DNA from: a virus
Virus record (IMG/VR): IMGVR_UViG_3300031566_000157
Span: 1-39,117 of that record
Length of the DNA: 39,117 nucleotides
Strand: one strand, 5' to 3'
The translations under genes were made by a program, and so were the position numbers. Of the stretch, positions 6,549 through 15,513 are shown one piece after another (within the stretch, counting starts at the first letter, position 1; each line of letters opens with the position of its first letter). A model generated the notes under the pieces. That model did not search any database. It was given only the letters and a program-made list of their open reading frames with translations, and was not told the origin of the DNA.

Positions 6549-8939
6549 TTACCACCCTGCATCGAGCCACCAATGTCCCCAAGCATTATCAGGCGCACCA
6601 ATATAGCCTACAAATCTAGGGTTGTTTCCCCCATCAGGATTATAAGCCATTTCTCCAGCCGAAGCAGCAGGTGCGGAAGCCACATCTGGAAAATTAAACG
6701 TACCTGTGCTTTTACACGCGAAAATATATGAACCAGGATTAAAAGAAACAAAATCTCCATCCGAATATAACCTAACACCATTACTAAAATACATAGATAA
6801 TAAGGCAAGTCCACTTTTATAAAAATTTAATATATTACTACCAGCATCATACAAACGAATTCCACTTTGCACAAAAAGAATATTTCCTTGGCCTGAATAA
6901 CCGATGTTAAAATTTATTCCACTAATTGTTCCTGCTTTAATATTATCTGCAGTAAGTAAACTTGTTTTTATATAACCGCCTTCAATGATTGTTGTGCCTA
7001 ATCCAGTTAATGTAATAGAACCTGCATAAATCTTTCCACCATCAATATAAGTTATAGCTCCACTTTTCGCCCAGGCCTCAATATTAGTTTTATAGTCGCC
7101 ACTTTGAAACATTCGTGCTAATGCATCGCTGCCCAATTTACTTATTAAAACTTCACTTGCTCCTATCTTATCTGCTGTTATCGCTCCTGCCTGTAAAGCA
7201 TTAGTATAAATAGAATTAGCCGCTATTAAGTCAGCAGTAATGGCATAAGCTACGATATCATTGGTTCCCGCCTTGTTAGGCGCTATACTATCAGCGGTAG
7301 GGGTAGAGGTAGCCCCTTCTATCCCGGTCTGGGTAAAGGCTTTGATCCGATAACGATAATATTTGGTATAGGTCAATAGCAAATCCAACCACATAGTTGC
7401 ATCAGTTCTAACCCTTTCAGTCCATTCTCCGGTCCAGGTTGTTCCATTATCACTTTCCTGCCTTTCCACTACATAACCAGCAATATTATCCTCAGTCGCT
7501 ATATTCCACACGATCTTGATACCACAAAGTAAAGCAGTCGCTGTAGCTCCGGTTATTTGTGCTGGAGTTGTTGAATCGGTGGCCGTAACTTTAGTTACCT
7601 CCGTGCTCCAGTTGCTTCGGTTATTATAAATGTCCACCGCTCTTATTTGAACCCCATATTCGACTCCCGGCTCCAATCCATACCAGATAAAGGAAATATC
7701 GATAGTGGAGACCTCGGTAAAATCAGCATCTCCAACCTTCTTAATTCTTAACTCATAATGTCCAAAATCGCTCTCAGTATTGGCTTCCCATTCAGCTGTA
7801 ATCCAGGATAAACTCGCTTGAGTAGCTGATCCCAGACCAGTAGATAGAGCCAAACCAACTGGAACATCAGGGGCAATTTCGTCCTCTCCTATAATCCTGT
7901 CCCTTTCCTCTCCTATAACTATTATGTGGGTATAAGTTTCATCTATATTTTCTTCTACATCTTCAATCTTGGTTTCGTAGTCTGAAATTGTACTGACCGG
8001 GGATCCTACACTCGGCTTCGGTTTGAAGATAGGATTGCCGGCATAATCAAAATAGAATCTATACTGCACTACTTCCGATAATAAAGTAATAGCTTTTAAA
8101 GAGCTAGTCCCGGCAGCAAACCATACTCTATCGATGGTCTTTCCGGTGGCAGTACAATATCCGCTGGCTAACCAGGTGTTCCTCTCAGTCTCATTAGCGA
8201 ATATTCCAGCAGCTAATAAAATATCGGCTACAACATTTTCTATACTTTGGGTCTGAAAATAGTAGATTTTGAGGTTATTCGTTCCAGCGAAATCCGGTAT
8301 TCTCCGTGGAGTAAAGACTAATTGGTTATTGTGCCAATCGTAAGACCAATCGGTATTCTCATAGATCTCTTCCAGATTGCTCCCATCATAAGGAGAAGTG
8401 GAATCCAAAAAGACCCGATAAACTCCTTTGCAGTCGGCTTCCATGTCATATCTTATTTTATTAGCTATCGTATTATAGGTAATATTGGTTCCCCAGTAAG
8501 TGTTAGGAGAATATAGTTTAAAATCCAGAACCATCCTCATCAGGCAACGTCCGGTTATGGTGCAGATATCCTGGCCTGCTCTTTTGCCTAATTTAAAATC
8601 GTCTACTCTGCCCAGGATAAGTTGATAAGGATAATTGGTTTCGTTCTTTCTTATCCCTGCATATAACTTTATTTTTCTGCCTTGCGATAACCATCCATAA
8701 TAAGATGAGCCTAAATTTACAGGATCGTATCTATTATTAGTATTAAGGCAGGTTATATTAAAAGAGTAGCTACAGAATTTCGCTACTCGATTTTCTTCGT
8801 TAGTATTTATGCTATACGTTTTTATATCCGGTAACTCTTGGAAGTCCCCTTCACCATCAGAATCGATCTCTACTTTCGATATAACCAAAATTGAATCCTG
8901 CTCAAAATCCTCTACGGTTAGAGGAGCAATATCCTGCAT
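6549..8939 (-). CDS. Tail hub/tip protein with FN3 domains
   Basis: The ATG at 8937-8939 is chosen over an upstream TTG because it forms a TGATG junction with the preceding gene and has GGAGGT nine bases upstream, giving 796 residues. The N-terminal part (about 1-350) resembles tail hub proteins: beta-barrel segments (KIKLYAGI, YQLILGRVDDF), then SLKAITLLSEVVQYRFYFD and THIIVIGEERD. Two fibronectin type III domains follow (about 355-550, starting APDVPVGLALS and TTPAQITGATAT). A region typical of fibre attachment comes next (AITADLIAANSI, AGAITADKIGASEV, KTSLLTADNIKAGTISG), and then a Gly/Ser-rich tip. It lies right after the distal tail protein. The expected terminal hub domain is missing here and appears as a separate gene at 4.4-4.8 kb. 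Confidence 0.75.
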   Translation of the reverse strand: MQDIAPLTVEDFEQDSILVISKVEIDSDGEGDFQELPDIKTYSINTNEENRVAKFCSYSFNITCLNTNNRYDPVNLGSSYYGWLSQGRKIKLYAGIRKNETNYPYQLILGRVDDFKLGKRAGQDICTITGRCLMRMVLDFKLYSPNTYWGTNITYNTIANKIRYDMEADCKGVYRVFLDSTSPYDGSNLEEIYENTDWSYDWHNNQLVFTPRRIPDFAGTNNLKIYYFQTQSIENVVADILLAAGIFANETERNTWLASGYCTATGKTIDRVWFAAGTSSLKAITLLSEVVQYRFYFDYAGNPIFKPKPSVGSPVSTISDYETKIEDVEENIDETYTHIIVIGEERDRIIGEDEIAPDVPVGLALSTGLGSATQASLSWITAEWEANTESDFGHYELRIKKVGDADFTEVSTIDISFIWYGLEPGVEYGVQIRAVDIYNNRSNWSTEVTKVTATDSTTPAQITGATATALLCGIKIVWNIATEDNIAGYVVERQESDNGTTWTGEWTERVRTDATMWLDLLLTYTKYYRYRIKAFTQTGIEGATSTPTADSIAPNKAGTNDIVAYAITADLIAANSIYTNALQAGAITADKIGASEVLISKLGSDALARMFQSGDYKTNIEAWAKSGAITYIDGGKIYAGSITLTGLGTTIIEGGYIKTSLLTADNIKAGTISGINFNIGYSGQGNILFVQSGIRLYDAGSNILNFYKSGLALLSMYFSNGVRLYSDGDFVSFNPGSYIFACKSTGTFNFPDVASAPAASAGEMAYNPDGGNNPRFVGYIGAPDNAWGHWWLDAGW

Positions 8940-9295
8940 CAACTTCCCACCTCCACACAAGTTGCTGAAACTTCATAGTAACCCGGATAACTTCTGCTTA
9001 GTTTAGGCCTAATTGGATTTCTAAATTTAACCGTATGGTCTTCTAAATAATCTTCTTCTTCTAATTGTAAATTTAAATCCCCGGATAAATCAAAGATATC
9101 CAATAAGGCGTTCTTTTCAGTCTTAGTTAAGCACAGGAAAGTCAGACCATAAGTCTGATAAGTATTAACCGCCTCCTGCATTTTGATGTTTCCAGCAATC
9201 ATCAAATGCTCAGACTTGGTTTTTATCCTATCAGGTGCTATATTTACATAGTGAAAAATTGTCTCTGAATCTTTAGGTCCTATCTTTATATCCAT
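8939..9295 (-). CDS. Distal tail protein-like
   Basis: The 118-residue protein lies between the tape measure and the tail hub, where siphoviruses encode the distal tail protein. It is beta-rich, with a middle segment YGLTFLCLTKTEKNALLDIF and a closing strand YYEVSATCVEV, as in short Dit- or gp19-like tail proteins. The ATG has GGAGGAATAAA upstream, and that sequence overlaps the tape-measure stop. The stop overlaps the hub start as TGATG. The assignment leans on gene order. Confidence 0.6.
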   Translation of the reverse strand: MDIKIGPKDSETIFHYVNIAPDRIKTKSEHLMIAGNIKMQEAVNTYQTYGLTFLCLTKTEKNALLDIFDLSGDLNLQLEEEDYLEDHTVKFRNPIRPKLSRSYPGYYEVSATCVEVGS

Positions 9296-9296
9296 T

Positions 9297-12200
9297 TTAT
9301 TCCTCCATTAAAGTCAAGCCTCTCATACCGAACTGCTTTTTCAATTCCACAAATATCTTATCTCCCGCATTGGCAATAGTTTCATCATTCAATTCTTGAG
9401 CGAAGATTGATATCGACACCCCTTCAATATTTACCTGGTTACTTGTCGGGTTCGAAATAATCGATGGAACCGTGCCTCCCACAGCAAACGAAGGAGTCGG
9501 AGTCCTTGTCCCCATCCTAATTGCATTAATTAAATCACTAGTTACAATTCCCGTTCTCTTAATAAAATCAGTCATTGGTTTTGAAACTACATATTCTCCA
9601 GGAGTTGCTCTAATAAGAACAGTATCCGTTCCTCCTCCAAGTTGAAGACCTTTTATCAACCCACCTAAATCATATCCAATCCCGATACCTAAATCCTTAA
9701 CTTGTTTCGCAACTTCTCCGCCTAAAGCCATTCCCTGAGAGGCAAGAGCTGCGATAAATGCTATTCCTAGAATTGCCCAACCTACCCATCCCATAGACAG
9801 TAATGCTGATATCGCTTGTTTGGCAATAATTTCTGCAAGTGCGTTTATGGCAGCAGTTTTAATATCTTTCCAAAACTGGTCCCAGATATCTTTTTTAGTA
9901 ACCATATCATCTGACATATCTTGCATTGCCTGCTCGTGCTCTTCTTTGAGATCAGCAATATTTTGTAGTGCATTTTCTGCTGCCGCATCATCTCCTGCAA
10001 TAACTGCTTGGTTATACTCTTCCTGAAGTGTTGCCATCTCATCCAAGTATTCTTCTTCTAATTTAGCCATATCCTCCTTGATCTTTGCGTTAGTTTCTGC
10101 CATAGTAAATAGAGAAGTAATGGCGTTTGATAAGGCTCCTTCAAAGGAACTTACAAAACCTGATATACCGTCCTGTAATATGGTCATCGTAGTTCCATAT
10201 TTTTCTTTTAGGTTATCGAAAAATTCTTTCCATTCTTCCCAGGCTGATTTTGCGGCTTCTTCAAATTCAATGCCCAAAGCCTTTATTATTGGCATAAGCC
10301 CGGAAGCCTCCAATTCAACTGCCGACATTCCTTCAACTAATTTAATTAATTCCTCTTTTAGGGCTTCAGTTGCTTCTTCATTAGCATAAAGTTCTCCTTT
10401 TGCTTTGACCATTCCATCTGTCCACTCTTCGCCTTTATCTTTCAGGTCTGTTATTTTTCCAGCAAGAATTTCGTGCTCTTCCCCTAATAGTCCAAGTCTA
10501 TCTTTATAATAATCTGCATCTTTAGCAGTCACTTGATACTGCTTACTTTGAAGATCTAATTTAGCACGTACTAATTCTAAACCTTCTAATTCTTCATTTC
10601 TTACCTGATTTAGCTCGTTAATTGTTTCTTTTAAATCTTTGGCATTAATTCGTGCTTCCAGATATACAAGATTTGCCTCTTTATATTCTAGGGTTCCTTC
10701 CTCGAGGGAATCCCTTTCTGCTTTTTTCACCTTCACTATTTCTTCAGAGACCCTCAGCATGTCCTCATAATATTTTATGGTAATCTCTTCAGTCTGATTG
10801 GTAAGTTTATATTGGGCAGTTAATATCTGCATCTCGAGGGATAATAATTTGGTGACATCGACAACTTCTGTCTCTTTTTTGTATAATTCCTCTAATCTTT
10901 TTATCTCTAAATCGTACCATTCATTTATTAATTTCTTTTCAATTCCTAACTCTATAAGTCTCTGTTTCTCTTCATCAAGTAAGCGGATAGAATTTTCCAT
11001 AGCAGTATGGGATAGCTCATATATTTTAAGTCCAAGATCCTTTTCAGCGTTAGCAATTTCTTCTGCTTTTACCTTTTCCTCCAAGGCTATCCTTTCTGCT
11101 TCCATTTTTTCCTTTATCTCGTCTTGGATTGCTGCTATTTCTTTATCTAATTTTAGTCTTTCTGCGGTTACCTCTCTTCCTTCCTCTTCGGCTATAGTTA
11201 GTATTTCTCTCTGAACTTCCATTTTTTCTAATCTATCAGTTAAGTCTTTTATTGTTGCATCATACCATTTAAGTCCTTCTTCCATCGGTGCTTTCCACCA
11301 AGCATCTTTATATCCATCGACAAATTTCTTTCTTGCCTCTTCAACTTCTTCTAACTCTTTTTCTAATGCCTCTATCTGTGGAATTAAATCTGATAAATCT
11401 ATTTCTTTAAGTTCTTTCCTGGTTAAAAAAGTCGCATCGGTAAGATCCCTCATTTTTTCAACTAACTTATCCAACCCCCAATAGATAGCTGCGCCTACCA
11501 AGAAAGGAATAAAAGCTATTTTTAGAAAACCAAGTGAAGCAATAAGACCTGGGAGCATTATTAATAATGGTCCAAGAACTAATAAGGCTACACTAATGCC
11601 AGCTCCCCATTTAACTATCGTCTCGGTAAGGGGTTTATTTGCTTCGGTCCATTCTTTAACCTTTCTGATAATCTCTATCGCTTCAGTGGTAAGATCCATT
11701 ATAGGTGGAATTAAGACATCTCCTACGGTAACCTTTATAATATTAAACGCTGCTTTCAATTGGTTTAGTTTGAAGTTTAAGGTATCAGATTGCTTTGCAA
11801 AGGCTTCCTGAGTTAGGCCAGCAGAATCTAACATCAAAGCATAACTTTTAGCATACCCCTCGGCATCTCCCAAGGCTGCCGCCATACCTTTTAAACCTCT
11901 GATGTTAGGAAATATTTCTGCAAGCTGTTCAGCAGTTGCGTCTGTCAATTTTTCCATCACCCCGGTCAGACCCTCGGTTCTTAAGGTATTAGAATTAAGT
12001 TCCAGCCCAAATTTTGCCGCTGCCTCTTTGGCCTCATCGGTAGGTTTGAGAAATGCTATCAGCACACCATTAATGGCGGTCATGGTTTCTTCTGTCCGGA
12101 TTCCGGCCCTAGTCATAGTGGCAATAGAAGCTCCTAAATCATCAAAGTCCAATCCGGCCATCGAGGCGGTGGCAGCGACCTTTCCGATTGAGGGTGCCAA

Positions 12201-12797
12201 TTCAGCGAAATTAGTTTTACCCTCTCGAACTATGGCAAATAATTTATCACTTACCATCCCAGCTTGGTCCGCACTCATGCCATAGGAATTTAAGATAGTA
12301 GTTATGGCGTCGGCTGCCACTCCGGTATCGGTGATACCGGCTGCCGCCGCCTTAGCAGAAACTTCCAATACACTTAAGGCTTCGGCCGGGGGTATGCTGG
12401 CTGAAAGGATATCGTAAAGTCCTTTAGAAAGTGTTTCAGTTGATTCCCCAAATTCGACAGATAGAGATTGCAGACCCTTTCTGTATTCTGGTAAAATTTT
12501 CATGGCCGATTCATCGAGCATAGTGGAAACATTGGCTAATTGTTCTTCAAAATTAGCCGCACTCTTCACACTTACTGCAAAGGCCGCAGTGGCAATACCA
12601 CCGAATACCGTTAGATATTTACCGGCCTTTTTTATTTGGGCAGAATGCTTCTCTACATATCCGCTAAATTTAGTAAAAGATTTCCCCATTGCTGTTGAAG
12701 TTTTCTCTGCTTGTGCCTGTATCGATTTTATGTCTTTTAAGGCTTGCTCTTTGGAAATCGCAACTGTTCCGAGCAAGCGAAAGATTTCAAGGGCCAT
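9297..12797 (-). CDS. Tail tape measure protein (TP901 type)
   Basis: The 1166-residue protein sets tail length and is carried inside the tail tube. The N-terminal third matches the TP901-type tape measure core: FEEQLANVSTMLDESA, GLYDILSASIPPAEAL, AITTILNSYGMSADQAG, FAELAPSIGKVAATASMAGL and GIRTEETMTAINGVL. Two hydrophobic regions (about 400-440 and about 1010-1045) could insert into the host membrane during DNA entry. The middle is a long Glu/Lys-rich coiled coil. The C-terminus has the common PGEYVVSKPMTDFI segment. By the usual rule of about 0.15 nm per residue the tail would be about 170 nm long. It follows the tail chaperones and precedes the distal tail gene. Confidence 0.92.
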   Translation of the reverse strand: MALEIFRLLGTVAISKEQALKDIKSIQAQAEKTSTAMGKSFTKFSGYVEKHSAQIKKAGKYLTVFGGIATAAFAVSVKSAANFEEQLANVSTMLDESAMKILPEYRKGLQSLSVEFGESTETLSKGLYDILSASIPPAEALSVLEVSAKAAAAGITDTGVAADAITTILNSYGMSADQAGMVSDKLFAIVREGKTNFAELAPSIGKVAATASMAGLDFDDLGASIATMTRAGIRTEETMTAINGVLIAFLKPTDEAKEAAAKFGLELNSNTLRTEGLTGVMEKLTDATAEQLAEIFPNIRGLKGMAAALGDAEGYAKSYALMLDSAGLTQEAFAKQSDTLNFKLNQLKAAFNIIKVTVGDVLIPPIMDLTTEAIEIIRKVKEWTEANKPLTETIVKWGAGISVALLVLGPLLIMLPGLIASLGFLKIAFIPFLVGAAIYWGLDKLVEKMRDLTDATFLTRKELKEIDLSDLIPQIEALEKELEEVEEARKKFVDGYKDAWWKAPMEEGLKWYDATIKDLTDRLEKMEVQREILTIAEEEGREVTAERLKLDKEIAAIQDEIKEKMEAERIALEEKVKAEEIANAEKDLGLKIYELSHTAMENSIRLLDEEKQRLIELGIEKKLINEWYDLEIKRLEELYKKETEVVDVTKLLSLEMQILTAQYKLTNQTEEITIKYYEDMLRVSEEIVKVKKAERDSLEEGTLEYKEANLVYLEARINAKDLKETINELNQVRNEELEGLELVRAKLDLQSKQYQVTAKDADYYKDRLGLLGEEHEILAGKITDLKDKGEEWTDGMVKAKGELYANEEATEALKEELIKLVEGMSAVELEASGLMPIIKALGIEFEEAAKSAWEEWKEFFDNLKEKYGTTMTILQDGISGFVSSFEGALSNAITSLFTMAETNAKIKEDMAKLEEEYLDEMATLQEEYNQAVIAGDDAAAENALQNIADLKEEHEQAMQDMSDDMVTKKDIWDQFWKDIKTAAINALAEIIAKQAISALLSMGWVGWAILGIAFIAALASQGMALGGEVAKQVKDLGIGIGYDLGGLIKGLQLGGGTDTVLIRATPGEYVVSKPMTDFIKRTGIVTSDLINAIRMGTRTPTPSFAVGGTVPSIISNPTSNQVNIEGVSISIFAQELNDETIANAGDKIFVELKKQFGMRGLTLMEE

Positions 12798-12860
12798 TAG
12801 ATATTAACCTCTTTTTTTTAAAATTATTCCTTTTAGTAAAAAATACTCTTAGTCATTTAT

Positions 12861-12898
12861 AAAAATTGGGGAGTAACCTTCTTCTTCGGCTACTCCCC
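12861..12898 (-). terminator. Hairpin between tail chaperone and tape measure genes
   Basis: An eight-pair GC-rich stem joins GGGGAGTA (12868-12875) and TACTCCCC (12891-12898) around a 15-base loop. On the minus strand it is followed by AATTTTTAT, a short T-tract. It lies directly after the T-extension stop and before the tape measure gene. A leaky intrinsic terminator that lowers tape-measure expression relative to the chaperones is the simplest reading. No promoter is seen beside it. Confidence 0.55.
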
Positions 12899-12908
12899 AC
12901 TCATATTT

Positions 12909-13255
12909 TTAGTTCCCATGCTTCTGGTCCATCTCTACAATTTTATTTGCTATCTCGAGGGATTTTTTTCTCATTGCTTCTACATCTTCTATCCTCTCTT
13001 TTTTCTCCTTCTCTTCTAATAGACCAAAATTAGTTAGCCATTCCTGGAAGGACATCTTTCTCCGACCCCGGGCAGTAGCAGGTTGTAATAAATATATTAT
13101 CCAACCGAGATAACTTTGCTCCCTCATCCTCATTCTCAGATCATCGACTTTCTGTTCTGAGGCAACTCTTAAAATCTGCAAATACCGAGCATAAGGTAAT
13201 TCCTTAATCTCTCTGTCAGTCCAGCCGTAACGATCTTGAATTATGTCAAGTCCTT
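12909..13255 (-). CDS. Tail assembly chaperone T extension (by -1 frameshift)
   Basis: This frame is the second half of a lambda G/GT-type pair. It lacks a well-placed start with a ribosome binding site; a TTG at 13179-13181 is the only nearby candidate. The frame stays open upstream through the overlap with the first chaperone and reads GLDIIQDRYGWTDREIKELP before the QILRVASEQ segment, which is what a frameshift product needs. The extension is helical and charged and ends with an ELEIAN-like Lys/Glu-rich tail. It should bind the tape measure protein while the tube assembles. It ends just before the hairpin at 12.87 kb. Confidence 0.7.
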
Positions 13256-13699
13256 TTTCGAAAATTCCTTGAATATCGGAGTCTTTAGAAGCGCTCCTAA
13301 TTTGGTAAAAAAAGCCTTTACGTCCTCGTGCTCCGCCAGAACCTTTAATATGTCAAGTATGGAATCTACTGGGAATAGTTCGGGATTCTTCAAATCCTCT
13401 ACCTTAACACCAATAATACCGGCAATAAACTCCATGCATTGGTTCTCAGCATAGGGAAAACTTACTATGAGCAGACCGGCAAGCATACCAGGATTTAACT
13501 CCATTTTCCCTATCTCCTTGCCCATGCCTGCTGCCCCTACTGCCAATATACGTCCTAGCTTAAAGATATCTGCAATACCCAGTCGTCTAACCTTATACTC
13601 CCTACCTTTTATAGTTACAGTTGGAGTTTCGGCTACAAAAGCTTCTACTTCATCAAATTCCTTCTTCTCCGGTTTTTTGATTGGTTTGTCTTCAGGCAT
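13241..13699 (-). CDS. Tail assembly chaperone (G-like)
   Basis: The 152-residue protein lies between the tail tube and tape measure genes and has a Pro/Lys-rich start (KPIKKPEKKEFDEVEAF). A compact domain follows: VTIKGREYKVRRLGIADIFKLGRIL, then helical segments, as in short siphovirus tail chaperones. A strong ribosome binding site (AAGGAGGGCAATTGA) precedes the ATG. Most ribosomes would stop at 13241, and a fraction would shift into the T frame. The product is not expected in the mature virion. Confidence 0.75.
   Translation of the reverse strand: MPEDKPIKKPEKKEFDEVEAFVAETPTVTIKGREYKVRRLGIADIFKLGRILAVGAAGMGKEIGKMELNPGMLAGLLIVSFPYAENQCMEFIAGIIGVKVEDLKNPELFPVDSILDILKVLAEHEDVKAFFTKLGALLKTPIFKEFSKKDLT
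13253..13259 (-). other. Probable -1 frameshift site (G AAA AAG)
   Basis: Near the end of the first chaperone gene the zero-frame codons are TCG AAA AAG GAC. Slipping back one base on AAA AAG moves ribosomes into the open T frame, four codons before the zero-frame stop at 13241-13243. AAAAAG is a well-known slippery run in bacteria, although the preceding base is G where the classical heptamer has A. The position and the direction (-1) match tail chaperone frameshifting in many siphoviruses. Confidence 0.65.
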
Positions 13700-13727
13700 T
13701 CAATTGCCCTCCTTATTCAATTTTTAA

Positions 13728-15056
13728 TTATGCATTCGGCCATCGTACTTCCCAGGGTTCTGTGTCTAAATCTGAAGGGTCATAATGGCCAGTAAATACT
13801 ATTGCTGGAACTGCTTCATCTCTTGGCGCTGTAGCCAAAGAAAATCCTGCATCCGCAAGGGCATTCTTGACCATACAGATAACTGGTTTAGCTTTGCCAC
13901 TTACATTTCCTACAATAGCCACGTTATCTATATAATCTGTATCCCCAATTTCTCCACCAGTAATCGTAGTATGGTCCCCGGGTGCAGCAAGTTCATAAGT
14001 ATAACCGACATTAACTTCGTCATTGGTAGTAAGATTAGACATAAACACGATTGAACCCTTTGCTACTCCATCATCAGGAGCCTTATCTCCCCCGTCCAGT
14101 TTCACAACATAACCGACTTGACCTAATTCTATTTGAGCAGCAGTAGGATAATCTACTTTCTCAAGTTCCAGAGAATCGATATAGATAATATCAGTTGCAA
14201 CCGGTGCTGTTCCAGCAGTTAATGTAATAGTTGCATCCGTTCCAGTAGCTTTAAATGTTATGACATAAACAACCCAAGATGTGGTTGGAGTAATAGCTTT
14301 TGAACCATTATCACAAGCAAGAGTTACAGCACCTCCAGCCCATACATCCATTTTTACTGCAATCTGCAATCGATAATATTCATCTTTTACTAAATTAGTT
14401 AATATTGCTCCATTTGAACCAGGTAAACTCAGAAAAGTTTCTTTCCCAGTTGAAGTATCTTTACCAGTAAATTTCAAACAATTCCCAGGATACCCGCCTG
14501 TTGCTATTACAGGGGCATCATAATAAGCATCTTGCTCCCAGTCTCCGATTCCAGTATCAAACCCCTTATTATTGACTTTATTGTCACCCACAAATCTCGA
14601 AATATATTTCTTACTCCGATTCTGTAGAACCATTAAACCTGTGCCCGTTCCATCCTTTGGCCTTTGTACATAAACCTTTTCAGAATTTTCTATGATGTCG
14701 TTTTGGTCTAAGTCAAATTCTGCTTGAGCGAGACCAGCTATATATTCAAGTTCAATATATCCACGATCCGATTGATTTGCTCCAGCAATAGCTGCAATTA
14801 AATTCTCTATCGATAGTTCGAGTAGATTAGCCGTGATTTGAGGATTAACTTCTGTTACCCTCTTCATTCCTTTAACTGCGCCTTTTAGGCCATCTGCTTC
14901 AATATTTTTAGTAACCCTATTCAGGTTAAATTCGTTACCACCCCGGGTTGCTCCCAGTAATCTTTGAGTTGCCAGACCGTAATTTAGATATACGGCTCCG
15001 GCATCAATTATGATCCTATCCGGAGTACTACTTGATATTCCTGTTCTAACTGTCAT
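13728..15056 (-). CDS. Major tail tube protein with inserted CBM-like domain
   Basis: The 442-residue protein occupies the tail tube position, directly before the chaperones. Residues about 1-150 and 304-442 look like one tail tube protein (TPDRIIIDAGAVYLNYG, NPQITANLLELSIENLIAAI, then DEVNVGYTYE and VICMVKNALADAGFSL). Between them, about residues 155-303, lies a beta-sandwich resembling carbohydrate-binding modules of the CBM4/9 type: NKGFDTGIGDWEQD, a strand with CLKFTG, YYRLQIAVKMDVWAGG, SWVVYVITFKATG and DIIYIDSLELEK. Such a domain would stick out from the tube wall and could bind glycans. The ribosome binding site is ACGAGGTGATAAAAA. The insertion call is from sequence pattern only. Confidence 0.7.
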   Translation of the reverse strand: MTVRTGISSSTPDRIIIDAGAVYLNYGLATQRLLGATRGGNEFNLNRVTKNIEADGLKGAVKGMKRVTEVNPQITANLLELSIENLIAAIAGANQSDRGYIELEYIAGLAQAEFDLDQNDIIENSEKVYVQRPKDGTGTGLMVLQNRSKKYISRFVGDNKVNNKGFDTGIGDWEQDAYYDAPVIATGGYPGNCLKFTGKDTSTGKETFLSLPGSNGAILTNLVKDEYYRLQIAVKMDVWAGGAVTLACDNGSKAITPTTSWVVYVITFKATGTDATITLTAGTAPVATDIIYIDSLELEKVDYPTAAQIELGQVGYVVKLDGGDKAPDDGVAKGSIVFMSNLTTNDEVNVGYTYELAAPGDHTTITGGEIGDTDYIDNVAIVGNVSGKAKPVICMVKNALADAGFSLATAPRDEAVPAIVFTGHYDPSDLDTEPWEVRWPNA

Positions 15057-15078
15057 TTTTTATCACCTCGTTTCTTTT

Positions 15079-15513
15079 TTAAACATTTATATTTGATTTT
15101 CTGATGTATTTCACCGTACATAAAATAACTAAATGCTGAATGAATTCCTCCTCCTCTTCGATCATGTCACTACTATCAAAGAACACTCTCACTCCCTTCG
15201 CTTCCTCTCCCGAGATGGGGAACTCATGAAGGTCCATTAGCCATATTAATCTGTCCCTCATTTTGTTAATTCGGGTCATTAAATTGCTTTTATCCCACAA
15301 ATGGGTTTCCAGAGTCCCCGTTCCTAATAAAGGCATAAGTGGATCCACAAAAGGCCTGATTCCGAAAGTGATATAGGGGAAAACATCCGACCTTAAGGCC
15401 CGACCAACATGTATATTGCTGTTTCCCATAATTCCTACTAAATTATCTTCTGCGGTATCGTCAGCCCTTAAATAATCAAATATCTCGGCATTTATCGCTG
15501 CGATTACATCCAT
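15079..15513 (-). CDS. Tail terminator-like protein
   Basis: The 144-residue protein lies just before the tail tube gene, where tail terminator (neck) proteins are encoded. It begins with a helix (MDVIAAINAEIFDYLRAD) and contains VFPYITFGIRPF, a helix RINKMRDRLIWLMDLHEF, and a final strand FIQHLVILCTVKYI, the layout of DUF3168/gpU-like terminators. Its ATG directly follows the TAA of the preceding gene. The call rests on fold pattern and gene order. Confidence 0.6.
   Translation of the reverse strand: MDVIAAINAEIFDYLRADDTAEDNLVGIMGNSNIHVGRALRSDVFPYITFGIRPFVDPLMPLLGTGTLETHLWDKSNLMTRINKMRDRLIWLMDLHEFPISGEEAKGVRVFFDSSDMIEEEEEFIQHLVILCTVKYIRKSNINV

Noticed and set aside
8940-8960. Longer start (TTG) for the tail hub gene
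   Set aside because: It would place the ribosome binding site inside the coding region. The ATG at 8937-8939 gives a TGATG junction with GGAGGT at good distance.
9820-12807. Several plus-strand open frames opposite the tape measure gene
   Set aside because: They have Ser/Ala-rich low-complexity products, no ribosome binding sites, and lie opposite a long coding gene with clear family motifs.
12861-12898. Hairpin as a fourth copy of the promoter-leader-terminator unit
   Set aside because: It has a simple stem, only a short T-tract, no nearby promoter and no leader motif like the other three.
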